The position numbers and the translations under genes are program-made. This document shows, piece by piece, positions 1 to 10,556 of a stretch of 64,000 nt of DNA. The stretch's first letter is position 1, and each line of letters opens with the position of its first letter. Where the stretch lies: NCBI GenBank assembly GCA_030248135.1, contig JASANC010003089.1, forward strand, positions 1 to 64,000, given 5' to 3'. Below the pieces are notes generated by a model. It was not told the origin of the DNA. It saw only the letters and a list, made by a program, of their open reading frames with translations, and ran no database searches. This DNA is from Theristus sp. LFF4_11. Taxonomy: Eukaryota; Nematoda; Chromadorea; Monhysterida; Xyalidae.

Positions 1-3000
1 GGGTCGCCGAAACCAAGTCTGAAATTTTCACCCTCCTCCCATATGAGTGGGGGTCATATGGTAAGTCGGTGGCTCCTCAGATGGTGATATTCGGACTCCC
101 TGAAAAATTCTGAACAACTTTCATTTTAAAAAAAAAAAATTTTAAAAAAAAAATTTTTTTTTTTAAAAAAAGAAAAAAAATAGAAAATTTTTTTTTTCTT
201 GACATCTCTAGTGCAGCGGTCCGTGTGGTGTAGTACGGTCCTGAACTCGGCTGAACGATCAAAAACGTCATTGTTGTTTATTGACAACTTTTTTGGATTG
301 AGTATTGACAATCTGTCCATTCAAGTATGCTATCTCTAAGGGCATTCATGAAGAGTCGCGGGTTTTTGAAAAGCACAAACGAAGTCGACCACAAACACAC
401 GTGCAAACGAACGATCTTTTGGCTGCCTTTTTCAGGTACCGTACGCGGGTGTGTATATTTGCGACAGCTCCTGCCCACTGCTTGTGTGATATACTCAATA
501 GAACAAAGGCTTGCGAACAAATTCTTCATGAATGCCCTGTCTAAAGTGTTCTAATCAACGTCCATTCCAAGTGTCGATTGTTTCTTGTTTTATGTGAATC
601 GCATTTTCGGTTTCACAGTCAGTTTCATTTATTCTCGCAGGTGCTTTTTCACAGCAGCCGGCAAATACGCCCGCGAGCAGCAGTTATGCACCCGGTTTCC
701 TGTTCGGCGGAGGGCAAACGGCAATCGGTTTGTGTTTAAGAGACGTTCACAGAAAATTTTTGTTCGGTTTTTTTCAACCCCATCTCTCGAACAGCTTTCA
801 CGGCGTATGGGATTTGAGATTATTGACATTGGCAACAGAAGTACGCTGCAATGTTTCGAAATTGCACTGATCGCATTTCCAGAGCGAGCCGACTCGCACG
901 GACGTACGGTTCGAACGGCGTCAATGTTCGCGTCGCCGGAGTCGCCGTCGTTTTCGAGGCGATTTCAACAACGAGACACCGGCACGACTGGCGGCGGCAT
1001 TTCGGGCGCTCCAATTCTGGCAGCAAACAACAACAGTAGTCCAGCGGCCAGTCTATCACGACTCGGTGGTATGTGTTTGTTTGGTCGTTGGTCCGGTTCT
1101 GTGCAAATAATATCAAGGTGTGATTGGTCGAAAAAATTAGTAGCGAAAAGGTTTTCCATGGTCAATTTGTTTATTTGGGTTCGCTGATTAAAACTGCAGG
1201 CAACTGAAGACAAAACAATAAGAACAGACTGACCACTGACACAGTCAATCACACATCATCACAAGTTATTTAGTATGGTAGTATGGTGAAATGACATGTA
1301 ATTGCGCAATTATTTGTTGTTCCCAACTTTAGGCGGAAACGAAGTAAAGGGCAAAAAACGTCACCTACGCCATACACTCAATACCCAACGCTAGGGTTAG
1401 GGGCTTTGAAAAAAAATTTTTTTAATTTTTTTGTCGTTTTTTTAAGTTGGATTTTTTTTCAAACTTAAAAAAAAATTGAAAATTTTTTCTTCTACTTTGC
1501 ACTGAAAATTCCATTTATGGCATAATTTTTTGAAAGTTCAAACCAAATTGTCTTCTCAACTTCTTTGTGTGCTTAGGTAAATGTCATTATTTGGTCATTT
1601 TGACCGACGTACTCCATGTTTTTCGATTTGGATGACTTCTAGAGTTAATTTTTAGCGTTGAAATGACTTAACTGAATTGAAATATCGTTTAAAAGCTAAT
1701 CCATCGTCTGCATCAGTGTCTGAGGCGCATCTGGGACACAGAGCAGATTCCGCCTGAGTGGAGAGAGTCTGTCTGCATTCCGATACACAAGAAAAAATCA
1801 AGAATGGAGTGTGCAAACTATAGAGGAATCAACCTGTTGCCGACAATCACTAAACTGTTCGAGACAATTGTGCTAGTACGCATAGCGACGCTAAGAGAGC
1901 AACTGGCGAGAGAAGAGCAAGCCGGTTTCCGCGTGGGCCGGGGCACAGTCGATAACGTATTCACCCTGCGGCAGCTGACGGAGACGCGAGCGCTCTACAA
2001 TCGGCCGACACTGATGGCATTTCTTGACATTCGGGGTGCCTTTGACTCTATCGACAGAGAAAGAATGTTCGATATTCTCGCCGCCGGCGGATTCCCGGCA
2101 AAAATAATATCTCTAATAAAAGCAATCTACACCGAGCAGCGTACCAAAATTCGGGCATACGGCGGCCTATCAGCAGCGTTTGAGCCGAGAACCGGCGTCT
2201 GGCAGGGAGGAGTCCTCAGTCCTGTCTTGTTCACATTTGTGATGGACAGGATAATTCGACAGGCTCAGACCGACTGCGGGGACTGTTACGGCATTACTAT
2301 GGGCTGCAGCGGCACGGAGGGACCACAGTTGACGACCTTCAGATCACTGGAATTCGCGGATGACGTGGTCATATTTGCGCAGACCACGCCCTCACTGCAG
2401 CGAGGCCTAAACGCTCTGACAAATGCAGCTGGACGGGTCGGTCTGCGTTTTGCGCCGGCAAAATGCGAATTGCTCGCCGCAGACTGGCCCGCCGGGGACG
2501 CGGCAGATGTTACGATCGACGGTGTGCAACTGCCAAGAGTCGACTCGGCGGTCTACTTGGGGGCGGTAATAAACGCGAACAATGACTGTTCAGATGATGT
2601 TCATCGGCGCATCAAGCTGTCTGCCCTGGCGTTCCACAACCTGCGGCGGCTGTGGCGATCGCACGACGTGTCAATACGCACAAAGGCACGGGTGTACTCG
2701 GCGTGCATCCGCTCGTCGCTGCTCTACGGCTGCGAATTGTGGTCGCTTAACAATTCAACATTAAATAAAATAAAAGTGCAAGACAATCAGTGGCTCCGTT
2801 CCATCACCGGCACTCACTGGTCTGATCGCGTCACAAATAAAACCGTGCAACGTCGCGCATTCGGGCCGAAGGCGAACACTCAGGGCGACATCACGCAGCT
2901 GATTCAGCTGCGACGTCTACGGTGGCTGGGGCATGTGGCGCGCATGAGTCCGAGCCGCATTCCCGCGCGGGCGATCATGGCGTGCGCGGAGCGTGACTGG

Positions 3001-6000
3001 CGGCGGGCACGAGGGCGACCGAAGGTGACGTGGCGAGAGATCACAAAAACAGAGACTAAACCGCTCTACACCAACGCGAGAGGGCGCATTCTGTTTCCGC
3101 GTTCGGAGACGGCTGAGAAGCGAGGCGACTACAGCAGTTGGTACCGCACTATTCAGGCGAACGCGAACGACAGGCAGCGATGGTCGGCAAACATCGAGGC
3201 GATCACGTACAAAACCGGAACGGTGGTGAACGGCGTCGAAGCCCGAACAACGGGAGCCGCGCTACGCGGAGCGACGAACTAAGTCAAGTTAAGTCAAATA
3301 TCGTTTCAGAAATCGTTTTCTTGCAACTTAGAACATGTTTGTCAGTCGGTAGGCCATGAGATGAACATGATATCTTGTTGATTGGCGTATCTTATAGGTC
3401 TACAATGGAGTTGTGCGATATATTGTTAAACAATTGGAGCGGAGATGTTGGTTAATACCACATCACACGACCGTTTTTCAGATACCCGATAACATGGCCA
3501 CATGTTAAAACTTGCGTGCTGAGCTAAACTAACGTGTTAAACTTGCGTCTGTCAGTTGCCCGCAACGTGATCGCGAAATCATGGTACGTGTTTTCGATAC
3601 GATGATTTGAAGAGTGGGCTCTCGCCATGTGGCAGATAGCATAGCTGGTTGAACCTGAAAGTAAGTGTCTTGGGGGGGGGGGCGACCGGGTCGACAGGGG
3701 TTGCCGACTTAGCTACAGCAAACAGGAATTTTTGAACACAGTCAAATTTTGGTAATTTTCTAAAGAGGAACAACTAAGAACGGTTCAATATTCAAGTACA
3801 CGTCGAAAATTGTCCTGTTTTACTGTTGAAAATGCAACTTTCCCTCTATGAAATGGACATAATTTCAATAAAACACGATTTTCGCTCTTATAGTTTTCCG
3901 GATCGTTCTGAAAATAGTCTAGATGAACTCAGCTCGACGAGACGCTTCGAACGAACCTAACTTGTAAAAAAAAAGTTTTTTAATTTTTTTATTTAAAAAA
4001 AATCCGGATTTTTTCCCCTAACCCTACCCAACGCCCAGCTTGAAAATTTGTGTATCTGGAAGTTGTTAGGTGTATTATACACCTCATAACCAGATGAATT
4101 TCGACTGCATTCAGGTACAAAAGTCACGTGGTCACCAGATTTAGTGCAGGAAATTCCGGCGAAATCCGTGCGACGCTCCGTCGTTAATGGTGAGTTTTTA
4201 TGTTGAGATGTCTTTTTTTGTCGTCTTCTGCATCTGCATGTAATTCGTCGTGTTCATGGGTCCTCATGGCATTAAGTACTGTGTCATTTTTCGAATTCAT
4301 CCGTTTTGTTTCAAAGGTTTGTGACGAAATGTGCCATAAAAGTGACTGGAATAACAGGCTGTGGGCTGTGGCACTTTCTCACGTGTTTTTTGGACAAGCA
4401 CTTTGACTTCTACTGAAACTTTTCTGACTTTAAAACTTGAGTCTTTGACGTGCTGGAATTCGAGTCTTTCTGCGACTGAAAAGTGATAACAAGAATGACA
4501 TACATGGTACTTTATGGCATGAACACGACCAGTTGAGGTTCTCAAAATTGCTGTTGTTTTGGCAGGCGGTCTGCCGCCGCTGCGTAGTCTGAACACTGAA
4601 CTGAACGTGTCGTCGCCGTCGCCACAAGAACAACAACAACAGTCGTCGGTGGCCGCTGACGGTTTCATTCAGTCTTCTCTTGTTTCAACTTCTCATCAAG
4701 CTGCTCCACCGACGGTTGATTCGAATGACGTTGCGACAGAATATGGACTGGATTCGGCTAGTGTTTTGATGAAGTGAGTTTATTGGTTTTTCTTTTTCTG
4801 TCACAAGTTTGGAAATGTTCGTTTTGGTCAATGTTTCACGTGAAGCGATCAGCCAAACTGGAAAGTCCGACAATGCTGTTGTATCTGACAAGCGTTTTAG
4901 GGTGCAGTCCAACTAGCTGATTGGTTGGTGATCACGTGATGCATGCATTGCTGTGCAAACCAAACTCCGCCTTCTCACGGCAATGCCTGCACATAATGCA
5001 TGCATCACGTGATCACCAGCCAGTCAGCTAGTTGGATGTGTTACAGAGTTAGACAGTACATAACGTCATTTCGGCTCGAAACGTTCAACAACATGCGCTG
5101 AAAAGGTGAATGTGAAATCGTTTTTTTTATCTTTTAGCGACGGTGCTTCGACGACGGAGTTCGACGCGCACTGGGTGACCGTGTTCGGATTCCCGCCAGA
5201 GGCAGCGACATTCGTGCTGGACACGTTCGCTCACTGTGGCACGATTCAATCGCATCAGGCTCGTTCACGGACGTTTAATGGAACAGATTTTTCAAGAGAT
5301 GCATTCATGAAATTGTATTCAATTACTCATGCACTTGATGAACACTTTACTCAAAAACGCGTTCACAAAGGATCATCAGCACTAGTAATAGTTAAGGAAT
5401 AGCTATGCTATAATCACGCAGTGATTCGTTTGTATTCATGAAAAAACGATCAGCGCCAGCTATGCTATTTCTCCGTCACATTCATAAACGGTCATTCACT
5501 GTTAAGCGACATTCGTAAAGCAGTAACTTTACATTAACATTAAAATAGCTTGACTAAAGAGGCATTATTCATGAAGCAGTATTTAGGGACCGCGTAGCTA
5601 TGTTTTAACACAGCTACGCGTCACTAAATACTGCTTCATGAATGCCGCTTAAATACTAGCGAATGAATGCTGCGTTAGTTTTTGTAAAGGCGAAATTCCG
5701 CTGTCGACTGATGATGATTTTCTTGAGCGAACAAAGCAAACCTGTTTACTGTTTTCCCCACAGATGCCCGACCGCGGCAACTGGATGCATTTGCGCTACC
5801 AGTCGGTGATGCAAGCAAAGCGAGCGTGCGCCAAGAATGCGCGCATCTTTCACGGCACTCTGCAGCTCGGTGTGACGCCGTGCACTGACAAGGTGAGCCA
5901 AAAGGCGTTGTGATTGGTTGCCGTGGGAGCTTTTCTGACTACTGTAACATTTTTTCCTGTTTTATTGTTAAGCACTGAGACTGAAGTTTTTCGAGTTTTC

Positions 6001-8611
6001 TGATTTCTCGACTTCCTGGCCGGTCATTGTGTCTTTGTTCATGGTGTTGCAATTTGCTTCATTCCAATCACGGTTCAGAGGTTGTTTCCTGTATTGAACC
6101 CATATTCAGTGACGTACTGACGGGTTGGACTTGTTGCAAGCAGCGATGTGGCGTGGCTTGGTAGTTTCTGCAGTGTACCTTGATTTTGGCCATTCACCAC
6201 GTTCAAAACAGTCGCTATTGTCTTTCGTGTAACTTTTTTTCATCAAAAACCAGGAGCTAATGCGACGCGTGAACGCTGAGCTGCGCGCCACCGGCATCTG
6301 CTTGCAGTCGCCTGAATCGCATGAAACGTCCATTGTGGTTTCGCCAAAGGTTCGATTCTGATTGAAGAAACCGTTTTTTCGTTGTTTCCTACCAATATAA
6401 AAACCGGTTTATAACCCACCCCAATTCTGATGAGGCTACCGCTGCTACACTCCTCTACTGCATCTGATCTGATGTTAGCCAGACCCCCAATCCAGGGATC
6501 CATCCATTTTGGCATTCTTGAAAAATACAACTGCTAGTCTGCGACTAATTCCTCCTTGATGGAGCATACAAGAAGTGCCTTATCAATTCGGGTACCGTAC
6601 AGTGCTCCTGCTCGTAAAACAAATCTCCCGTTGAATGTGGTTGTGTCAATTAGTGCATTATTTCTTCTACAGGAGTTAGCCGGCTTCATCTCAAGTCCGC
6701 CACACCCAGCGGTTTCACGTCTTGTTGACCAATCAATCAGCAACTCACCGAAAAGCGCGTCAGCAAGCGTTGTCACGTCACCAAATCGATCATTCGGCAT
6801 TCGCTCATTGACGGCTGCTTATGAGCAACAGTCGAACACGGATAGACCGGTACATTCTTCAATAATAAGTAGTTCGCACTTGTTGGCGAATTGGCGATTT
6901 TTGTTTAAGTTATGCACTTCATTCATACCAACTCGAACTTCCATTTTTGCTTAACGGTCTTTATTTCTATATAGTGGGCAAATTAACTGATTGGTTGTCC
7001 CAGACTCCAGATCCCAGACATTATTGTGGAGCCGGCATCCAGGCCTGTACAGCAATGCATGCATCACTTGACCGCCGACCAATCAACGGATCGCATATGA
7101 TATAGAAATAGGGTTGGCACATGAAAAAACCGGTTTCTTTTCCGTTTTAAAACCGGTTTTTTTCCAGTTTTTTTGAAAAAATAAAGAACCGGTTTTTTAC
7201 CTTTTTCAAACTTCGTGGTCAAAAATCACAATTCTTTGTTTGATTGATAAAATGTAAAATTATATTTTTGAAAAAAAACGGTGCAGTGAACTGTGTCGAA
7301 CTGAACTGGTGAAGCATCATTTTGCAGAAGCTTTTGTGGCAAGGGTCAAGTGAAATACGATGAAGACAAGATGACTGCTAAACTAAGTGCATATACAGAC
7401 TGACTGACGATGTTGTCGATTTGCAAAGGGTAACTGATGAAATGTTATTTTTCGAACGCAATCCGCTACCGGTTTCACTTTGCATTTCTGCCTATCTCGC
7501 CCGCTAATCGGGGTCAGCTATCCGGTCTCCTTGCAACCGTCCCTCCCCGCCATAGTTGTCCCAGAGCTGGGGGGTTGGGGGGGGGGGCGATATATCTAGA
7601 TAGCTGGAGCAAATTTTCCAGATAGATAGCTGGAAAATTTTTGGGGGGGGGCGGTCAAATTTTTGAAATTAGATAGATAGATAAAACGCTAAAAGGCTAT
7701 AAAAACAGCAAAATAATGCTTAAAATATGCTAAAAATCAAGTATAAACGCGTATTTTTTCTAAAATTAGCGAAATTTTAACGAATTTCGAGCAAAACTTG
7801 TCAATTTTGGTCAAAAATTGACTTATTTTATATCTTCGAAGACAAAAATTTTCAGATAGATAGCTGGCTGAGAAAATTTTTTAGATAGATAATAGCTGAG
7901 CCGAAAACACCTCTGATAGAGACAGAGCCAAAAAATTTTTGGGGGGGGCGGCCCGGCCGCCCGCCCCAGCCCCCCCTAAAACAATTATGCTCCCCGCTCC
8001 CCACACCCACACGGTCACTGCCCAGTCTTTGTTTTCAATTTATTGAACGTGCTGCCCTGGTCCTGGAATCCAATAAAAGTGAAATTGGTTTGATTTGAAA
8101 CAAAAAATTGGGTAGCATTGGGTGGCAAAAATAGCAAATTGGGTCGGTTGTATGTTCGAAAACAGCATTTAACGCTGCTCAAAATCACTAATTTTGATGT
8201 ATTTCCTATTTTGAGTTCAAGATGCCAAGTTCTGGAAAGTTTAGGAGCTGGGAAGCATTCGGTTTTTTATGGTTTTAAAACGGTTTTAAAACGGAAAAGA
8301 AACCGTTTTTTTTCCTGGCAATATAAAAAACCGGTTTTTTACCAACCCCATATAGAAACAGACTATGTTAGAATGAAAACGTGTTTTTGAACTACGGCAG
8401 TATGATGGGTCTCTCAGAACATACGGAAGTGATCGACATTTGTGTCTCTTGAACCTTTCTTCTGTGAATTGTTTTAGTTTGACTTTGACGTGTGATTCGC
8501 TTCTCGCTTCAGTTTGGGCTTCCGCCGTGCAACAACACGCCTCAGAAGTCTGCTACCGATGCGGGTATCATGTCGAAAACGCTCAACTATTTCTTTGGCG
8601 CCGGTCAGTGA
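1..8611 (+). CDS. NUP35: Nucleoporin NUP35 (NPP-19/Nup53), 5' partial
   Basis: Proposed exons: 1-60 (tentative), 655-727, 883-1068, 4566-4773, 5138-5258, 5764-5892, 6254-6349, 6673-6849, 8513-8611 (stop TGA 8609-8611). All phases agree and give 383 codons, the last a stop. NUP35 is a scaffold nucleoporin of the Nup93 subcomplex with a dimerising RRM-like (MPPN) domain and a C-terminal amphipathic, membrane-binding helix (family knowledge). Seen here: an N-terminal GSPKPS like the vertebrate GSPTSPKP; a PGFLFGG motif; an MPPN domain split over two exons, with HWVTVFGFP in one and GNWMHLRYQS and GVTPCTDK in the next; a LTAAYE segment; and an end reading TLNYFFGAGQ, matching the vertebrate C-terminal MEYMFGW region. 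Intron 5 (5259-5763) appears to be GC-AG. The start codon lies left of the window. Long AT-rich introns carry several transposons. Identity is firm; the 1-60 exon is supported only by phase and a short motif. Confidence 0.9.
340..537. mobile_element. Family A MITE, long copy
   Basis: The ends are inverted: ggcattcatgaag at 340 and cttcatgaatgccc near 537. The same terminal sequence bounds the 90-bp hairpins at 5558, 9713, 21667 and 42380. This copy has a longer, unrelated interior and lies in the first visible NUP35 intron. No coding capacity is seen. Confidence 0.55.
1691..3295 (+). mobile_element. 5'-truncated RTE-like LINE insertion
   Basis: The insert is flanked by an 11-bp direct repeat, aaatatcgttt, at 1680-1690 and 3296-3306, the signature of target-primed reverse transcription. 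The 3' end after the stop codon is only about 13 bp and consists of a short repeat (aagtcaagttaagtca), as in RTE elements, which lack poly(A) tails. The insert carries only the reverse transcriptase and C-terminal region. No endonuclease domain remains, so this is a dead-on-arrival copy. Confidence 0.85.
1693..3282 (+). pseudogene. LINE reverse transcriptase fragment, open to its stop
   Basis: An uninterrupted reading frame of about 530 codons begins where the element begins, in the middle of the RT domain, and ends at TAA 3280-3282. Visible family features in order are NYRGINLLPTITKLFE, the QAGFR.GRGT motif, an FLDIRGAFDSID palm motif, a GVWQGGVLSP motif (canonical GVRQGCPLSP), the catalytic FADD box in LEFADDVVIFA, and a C-terminal RLRWLGHVARM motif typical of RTE/CR1-type LINEs. 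The open frame implies a recent insertion. It has no endonuclease and no own promoter, and it lies in the same orientation as NUP35 inside intron 3, so it should be removed with that intron. Confidence 0.85.
4903..5060. mobile_element. Family B MITE (palindromic, TA-flanked)
   Basis: A 150-bp inverted-repeat element. The inner arms read gctgattggttggtgatcac and, inverted, gtgatcaccagccagtcagc around a gcatgcat core; outer arms are variants of the cagtcgaactcta terminus. The same family recurs at 6966, 13085, 38893, 40180, 48853, 57272, 57704 and 58041. No coding capacity. It lies in NUP35 intron 4. Confidence 0.7.
5558..5652. mobile_element. Family A MITE hairpin
   Basis: Nearly perfect 45-bp inverted arms: ggcattattcatgaagcag at the left and ctgcttcatgaatgcc at the right, meeting near a ttttaacaca centre with the gcgtagct stretch inverted on both sides. 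It lies in NUP35 intron 5, the GC-AG intron. Related partial arms lie between 5295 and 5510. Confidence 0.7.
6533..6602. mobile_element. Family C MITE, terminal fragment
   Basis: It resembles the right end of the family C elements at 30577 and 15025 (gcgactaattcctccttgatgg, then a degenerate ggccatactgta terminus). It lies in NUP35 intron 7, between the exons at 6254-6349 and 6673-6849. Only one end is present. Confidence 0.45.
6966..7108. mobile_element. Family B MITE, interrupted at its right end
   Basis: Degenerate family B sequence running from ttctatatagtgggc to ccaatcaacgg and gatatagaaa. Its right end is cut at 7108 by the hAT-like element at 7109-8350; the sequence resumes at 8351 with the duplicated tatagaaa. 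This gives the relative age of the two insertions. Confidence 0.5.
7109..8350. mobile_element. hAT-like non-autonomous element, 1.24 kb
   Basis: The termini are inverted: tagggttggcac at the left and ttaccaacccca at the right, followed inward by inverted runs of aaaccggtttctttt and their complement. A perfect 8-bp target duplication, tatagaaa, lies at 7101-7108 and 8351-8358. The interior holds G-rich tracts (7567-7590, 7641-7655, 7940-7950) and repeated agatagatagctgg units. A related interior occurs near 62955-63005. No transposase gene is seen. It lies in NUP35 intron 8. Confidence 0.8.
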
Positions 8612-9053
8612 TTGGTTGATTGTTTGATTGGATCGGTTGTTGGATACTTCGATTATCGATTGTGAACGTTAAATTCTGGATTTGTCTCATTGTTTTGTTT
8701 TTCGGACCAAGTCGACACAAACTTTATGATTGTTTCTTGATATCCAGTTTATTGTTTCATTTTTATTACGTCACGTTTCACTGTGCAAAAGATTATTATC
8801 ATTTTTGTCTGTCATCACGGCTTTTACAGTGCAGCTTTTCAAACGAAAACCATACATTCAGGTTTGAGATTTTGAATCTTGTTAGCTCGAGATTTTCGAC
8901 GCTAAAGATCACAAATCAAAAGTCTGTCGAGCAAACGTGTAGGTTCAACCTCAAAACGCTCGTATTTCTGATAGCACAAAAAGGATTGTAAAATAAAGGG
9001 CTGCCTGATGACTGATGCAATAACCATCTCCCAAATTGGACTCTTCCACCAGC
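8612..9053. other. Intergenic gap between convergent NUP35 and collagen 1
   Basis: No gene is seen. AT-rich 3' flanks of the converging genes. It contains a candidate polyadenylation signal for NUP35 at 8994-8999. Confidence 0.6.
8994..8999 (+). terminator. Candidate poly(A) signal of NUP35
   Basis: AATAAA lies 383 bp beyond the NUP35 stop and just before the 3' end of the convergent collagen gene. It is the first good match downstream on the plus strand. Its use is inferred. Confidence 0.35.
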
Positions 9054-10556
9054 TCAACCACGTCGCGGACACGGGCAGTAGTTTGCGTCCTCGCCAGGTG
9101 GGCCCTGCGGGCCTGGCCGGCCGGGCGGTCCTTCTCGGCCCGGCTGTCCATCTGGTCCGGGGCGTCCCTGCGGGCCCGGGCGGCCCGGTTCACCCCGTGA
9201 GCCGGGATTGCCCGGTCGACCCGGTTGTCCCTTTGGACCGTGGTCGCCGCGTTCGCCGGGCACGCCTGCAAGTCACGCACGAGGACGTGCTTTCATTTCT
9301 GAACCTTGACAACTGTGATTGTGCCATGGCGCCAGGCTAGTTTGTTCAAGAGACGGTCGGTGCTCGTAAACAGTCTGCTTCTGAAGACAATTCGAATGGG
9401 ATAGTGAGTTGAATCGAGACTCAGAAGCGCAACCAACCGGGCGCTCCCTTGGTGCCGCGGTCGCCGTGCTCGCCCGGTGGTCCCGGTTCTCCGTTTTTGC
9501 CCGGTTGGCCGGGGCTGCCCGGTCGGCCGCCGAATCCATTCTGCCCCTTGCTGCCCGGCTTTCCTGGCAGACCCGGTTGTCCCGGCTCGCCTTTGCCGCC
9601 CTGTTCAGAGACACAGTTTCTTTCCGGTGATTACAGTTTTTGAACATTGAAAACTGTGAAGAAAACTTCGATCTCAAAGCTCTGATTTGTTTTGTCTTAC
9701 GGTCGTCGTAAAGGGGCATTCATTTAGCAGCACTCAGCACTGCGTAGCTATGTTTTAACACAGCTGTGCGTCAATAAATACTGCTTCATGAATGCCGCTT
9801 CAGGTGAATCAGCTTACATTGCGACCGGGCTCGCCCGGTTGTCCCGGCGGGCCGCCCGGGCCGGGTCGGCAACGCCGGCAACCGCCGCCGATCGGTGGTG
9901 GAATTTGCGGTGGCACTCCTGGTTCGCCGGGTACGCCGCGTTCGCCCGGGATGCCCGGTGCTCCGTCCTGGCCGGGGTCACCAGTGGCACCGGGTGGTCC
10001 GTTGGGGCAACGCGTTTGCGTGAAACACTCTGAAAACATGATTGGAATTATAGTGTGGTGACACAATGTGCACTTTGTGTGTGTGTTATGCACCTTCGGT
10101 TCAGTGCATTTATGCATATGCATTGATTTCGAATTGTTTTCCCAAAATTAATGAGCTGTGTACATTCGAACTCGCGCGACTTTAATAAAAGTTCGGTAAG
10201 ATGAGTGTAACAACCAAATGAACAAGTATGCCGAAAGTAGACCTTTTAGAAGTCCATTCACGATACATGATAATGAAAAAAACGAAATAAGAAAACCAAA
10301 ACCGACGGCACTGCGGCGCCTGTCGTGCGACTCGTCGCATGGGCAACTGTGCGAACGCGCCACTCGACTGCAGTTTGCCGTTGATGCTCTGCGACGCGAG
10401 CTTGAACTCGTGCATGTCGCTCTTGAGCGCTTGATCGATGTCGCCCAGTCGCGCGAGCAGCATCGGCACCGTCGTGAAGCACGCGAGCACGACCACGATC
10501 GAGCCGGTGGTCGCTGCGAACGCCAGCGTGCGCGTCATGTCCGTGCCGTCGCCCAT
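9054..10556 (-). CDS. Cuticle collagen 1 of the cluster, 278 aa
   Basis: Exons in transcript order: 10556-10307, 10029-9818, 9600-9438, 9265-9054 (250, 212, 163 and 212 nt). Start ATG 10556-10554, stop TGA 9056-9054. Structural protein of the extracellular cuticle. Residues 1-83 form the nematode cuticle-collagen N-terminal domain: a hydrophobic signal-anchor segment at about 8-33 ([20 protein letters not shown]), then RRVAR at 74-78, which fits the R-X-X-R cleavage site used by BLI-4-like proteases. Gly-X-Y blocks follow, broken by Cys-containing spacers (CRRC) and ending in the family signature [12 protein letters not shown]. These cysteines flank the triple helix and usually crosslink chains. 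The first donor is weak (gtcggt) but phase 1, as in the two sister genes. Intron 2 carries a family A MITE. Which C. elegans col gene it matches cannot be told. Confidence 0.93.
9713..9800. mobile_element. Family A MITE hairpin
   Basis: Inverted arms ggcattcatttagcag and ctgcttcatgaatgcc around gtagctatgttttaacacagct. It lies in the second intron of collagen 1. Same family as 5558-5652. Confidence 0.65.

Larger units (their letters stand above)
1392..4026. mobile_element. hAT-like non-autonomous DNA transposon in NUP35 intron
   Basis: The ends are inverted (TAGGGTTAGGGG at 1392, CCCCTAACCCTA ending 4026). They are flanked by a perfect 8-bp direct repeat, cccaacgc, at 1384-1391 and 4027-4034. 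An 8-bp duplication and a TAGGG terminus fit the hAT superfamily. About 1.6 kb of its length is a LINE inserted later at 1691-3295, so the element itself is about 1 kb. No transposase is seen. Its right part (about 3541-3965) resembles the repeats at 29100 and 31215. Confidence 0.75.

Noticed and set aside
585..1187. A 200-codon plus-strand open frame
   Set aside because: Only 883-1068 of it is coding, as a NUP35 exon; the rest is intron, as shown by the splice phases and homology on either side.
9008..10061. Plus-strand frames rich in Pro and Gly opposite collagen 1
   Set aside because: Complement of Gly-X-Y codons gives Pro/Arg/Ala-rich shadow frames; the minus strand carries the gene, with splice sites and an N-terminal domain.
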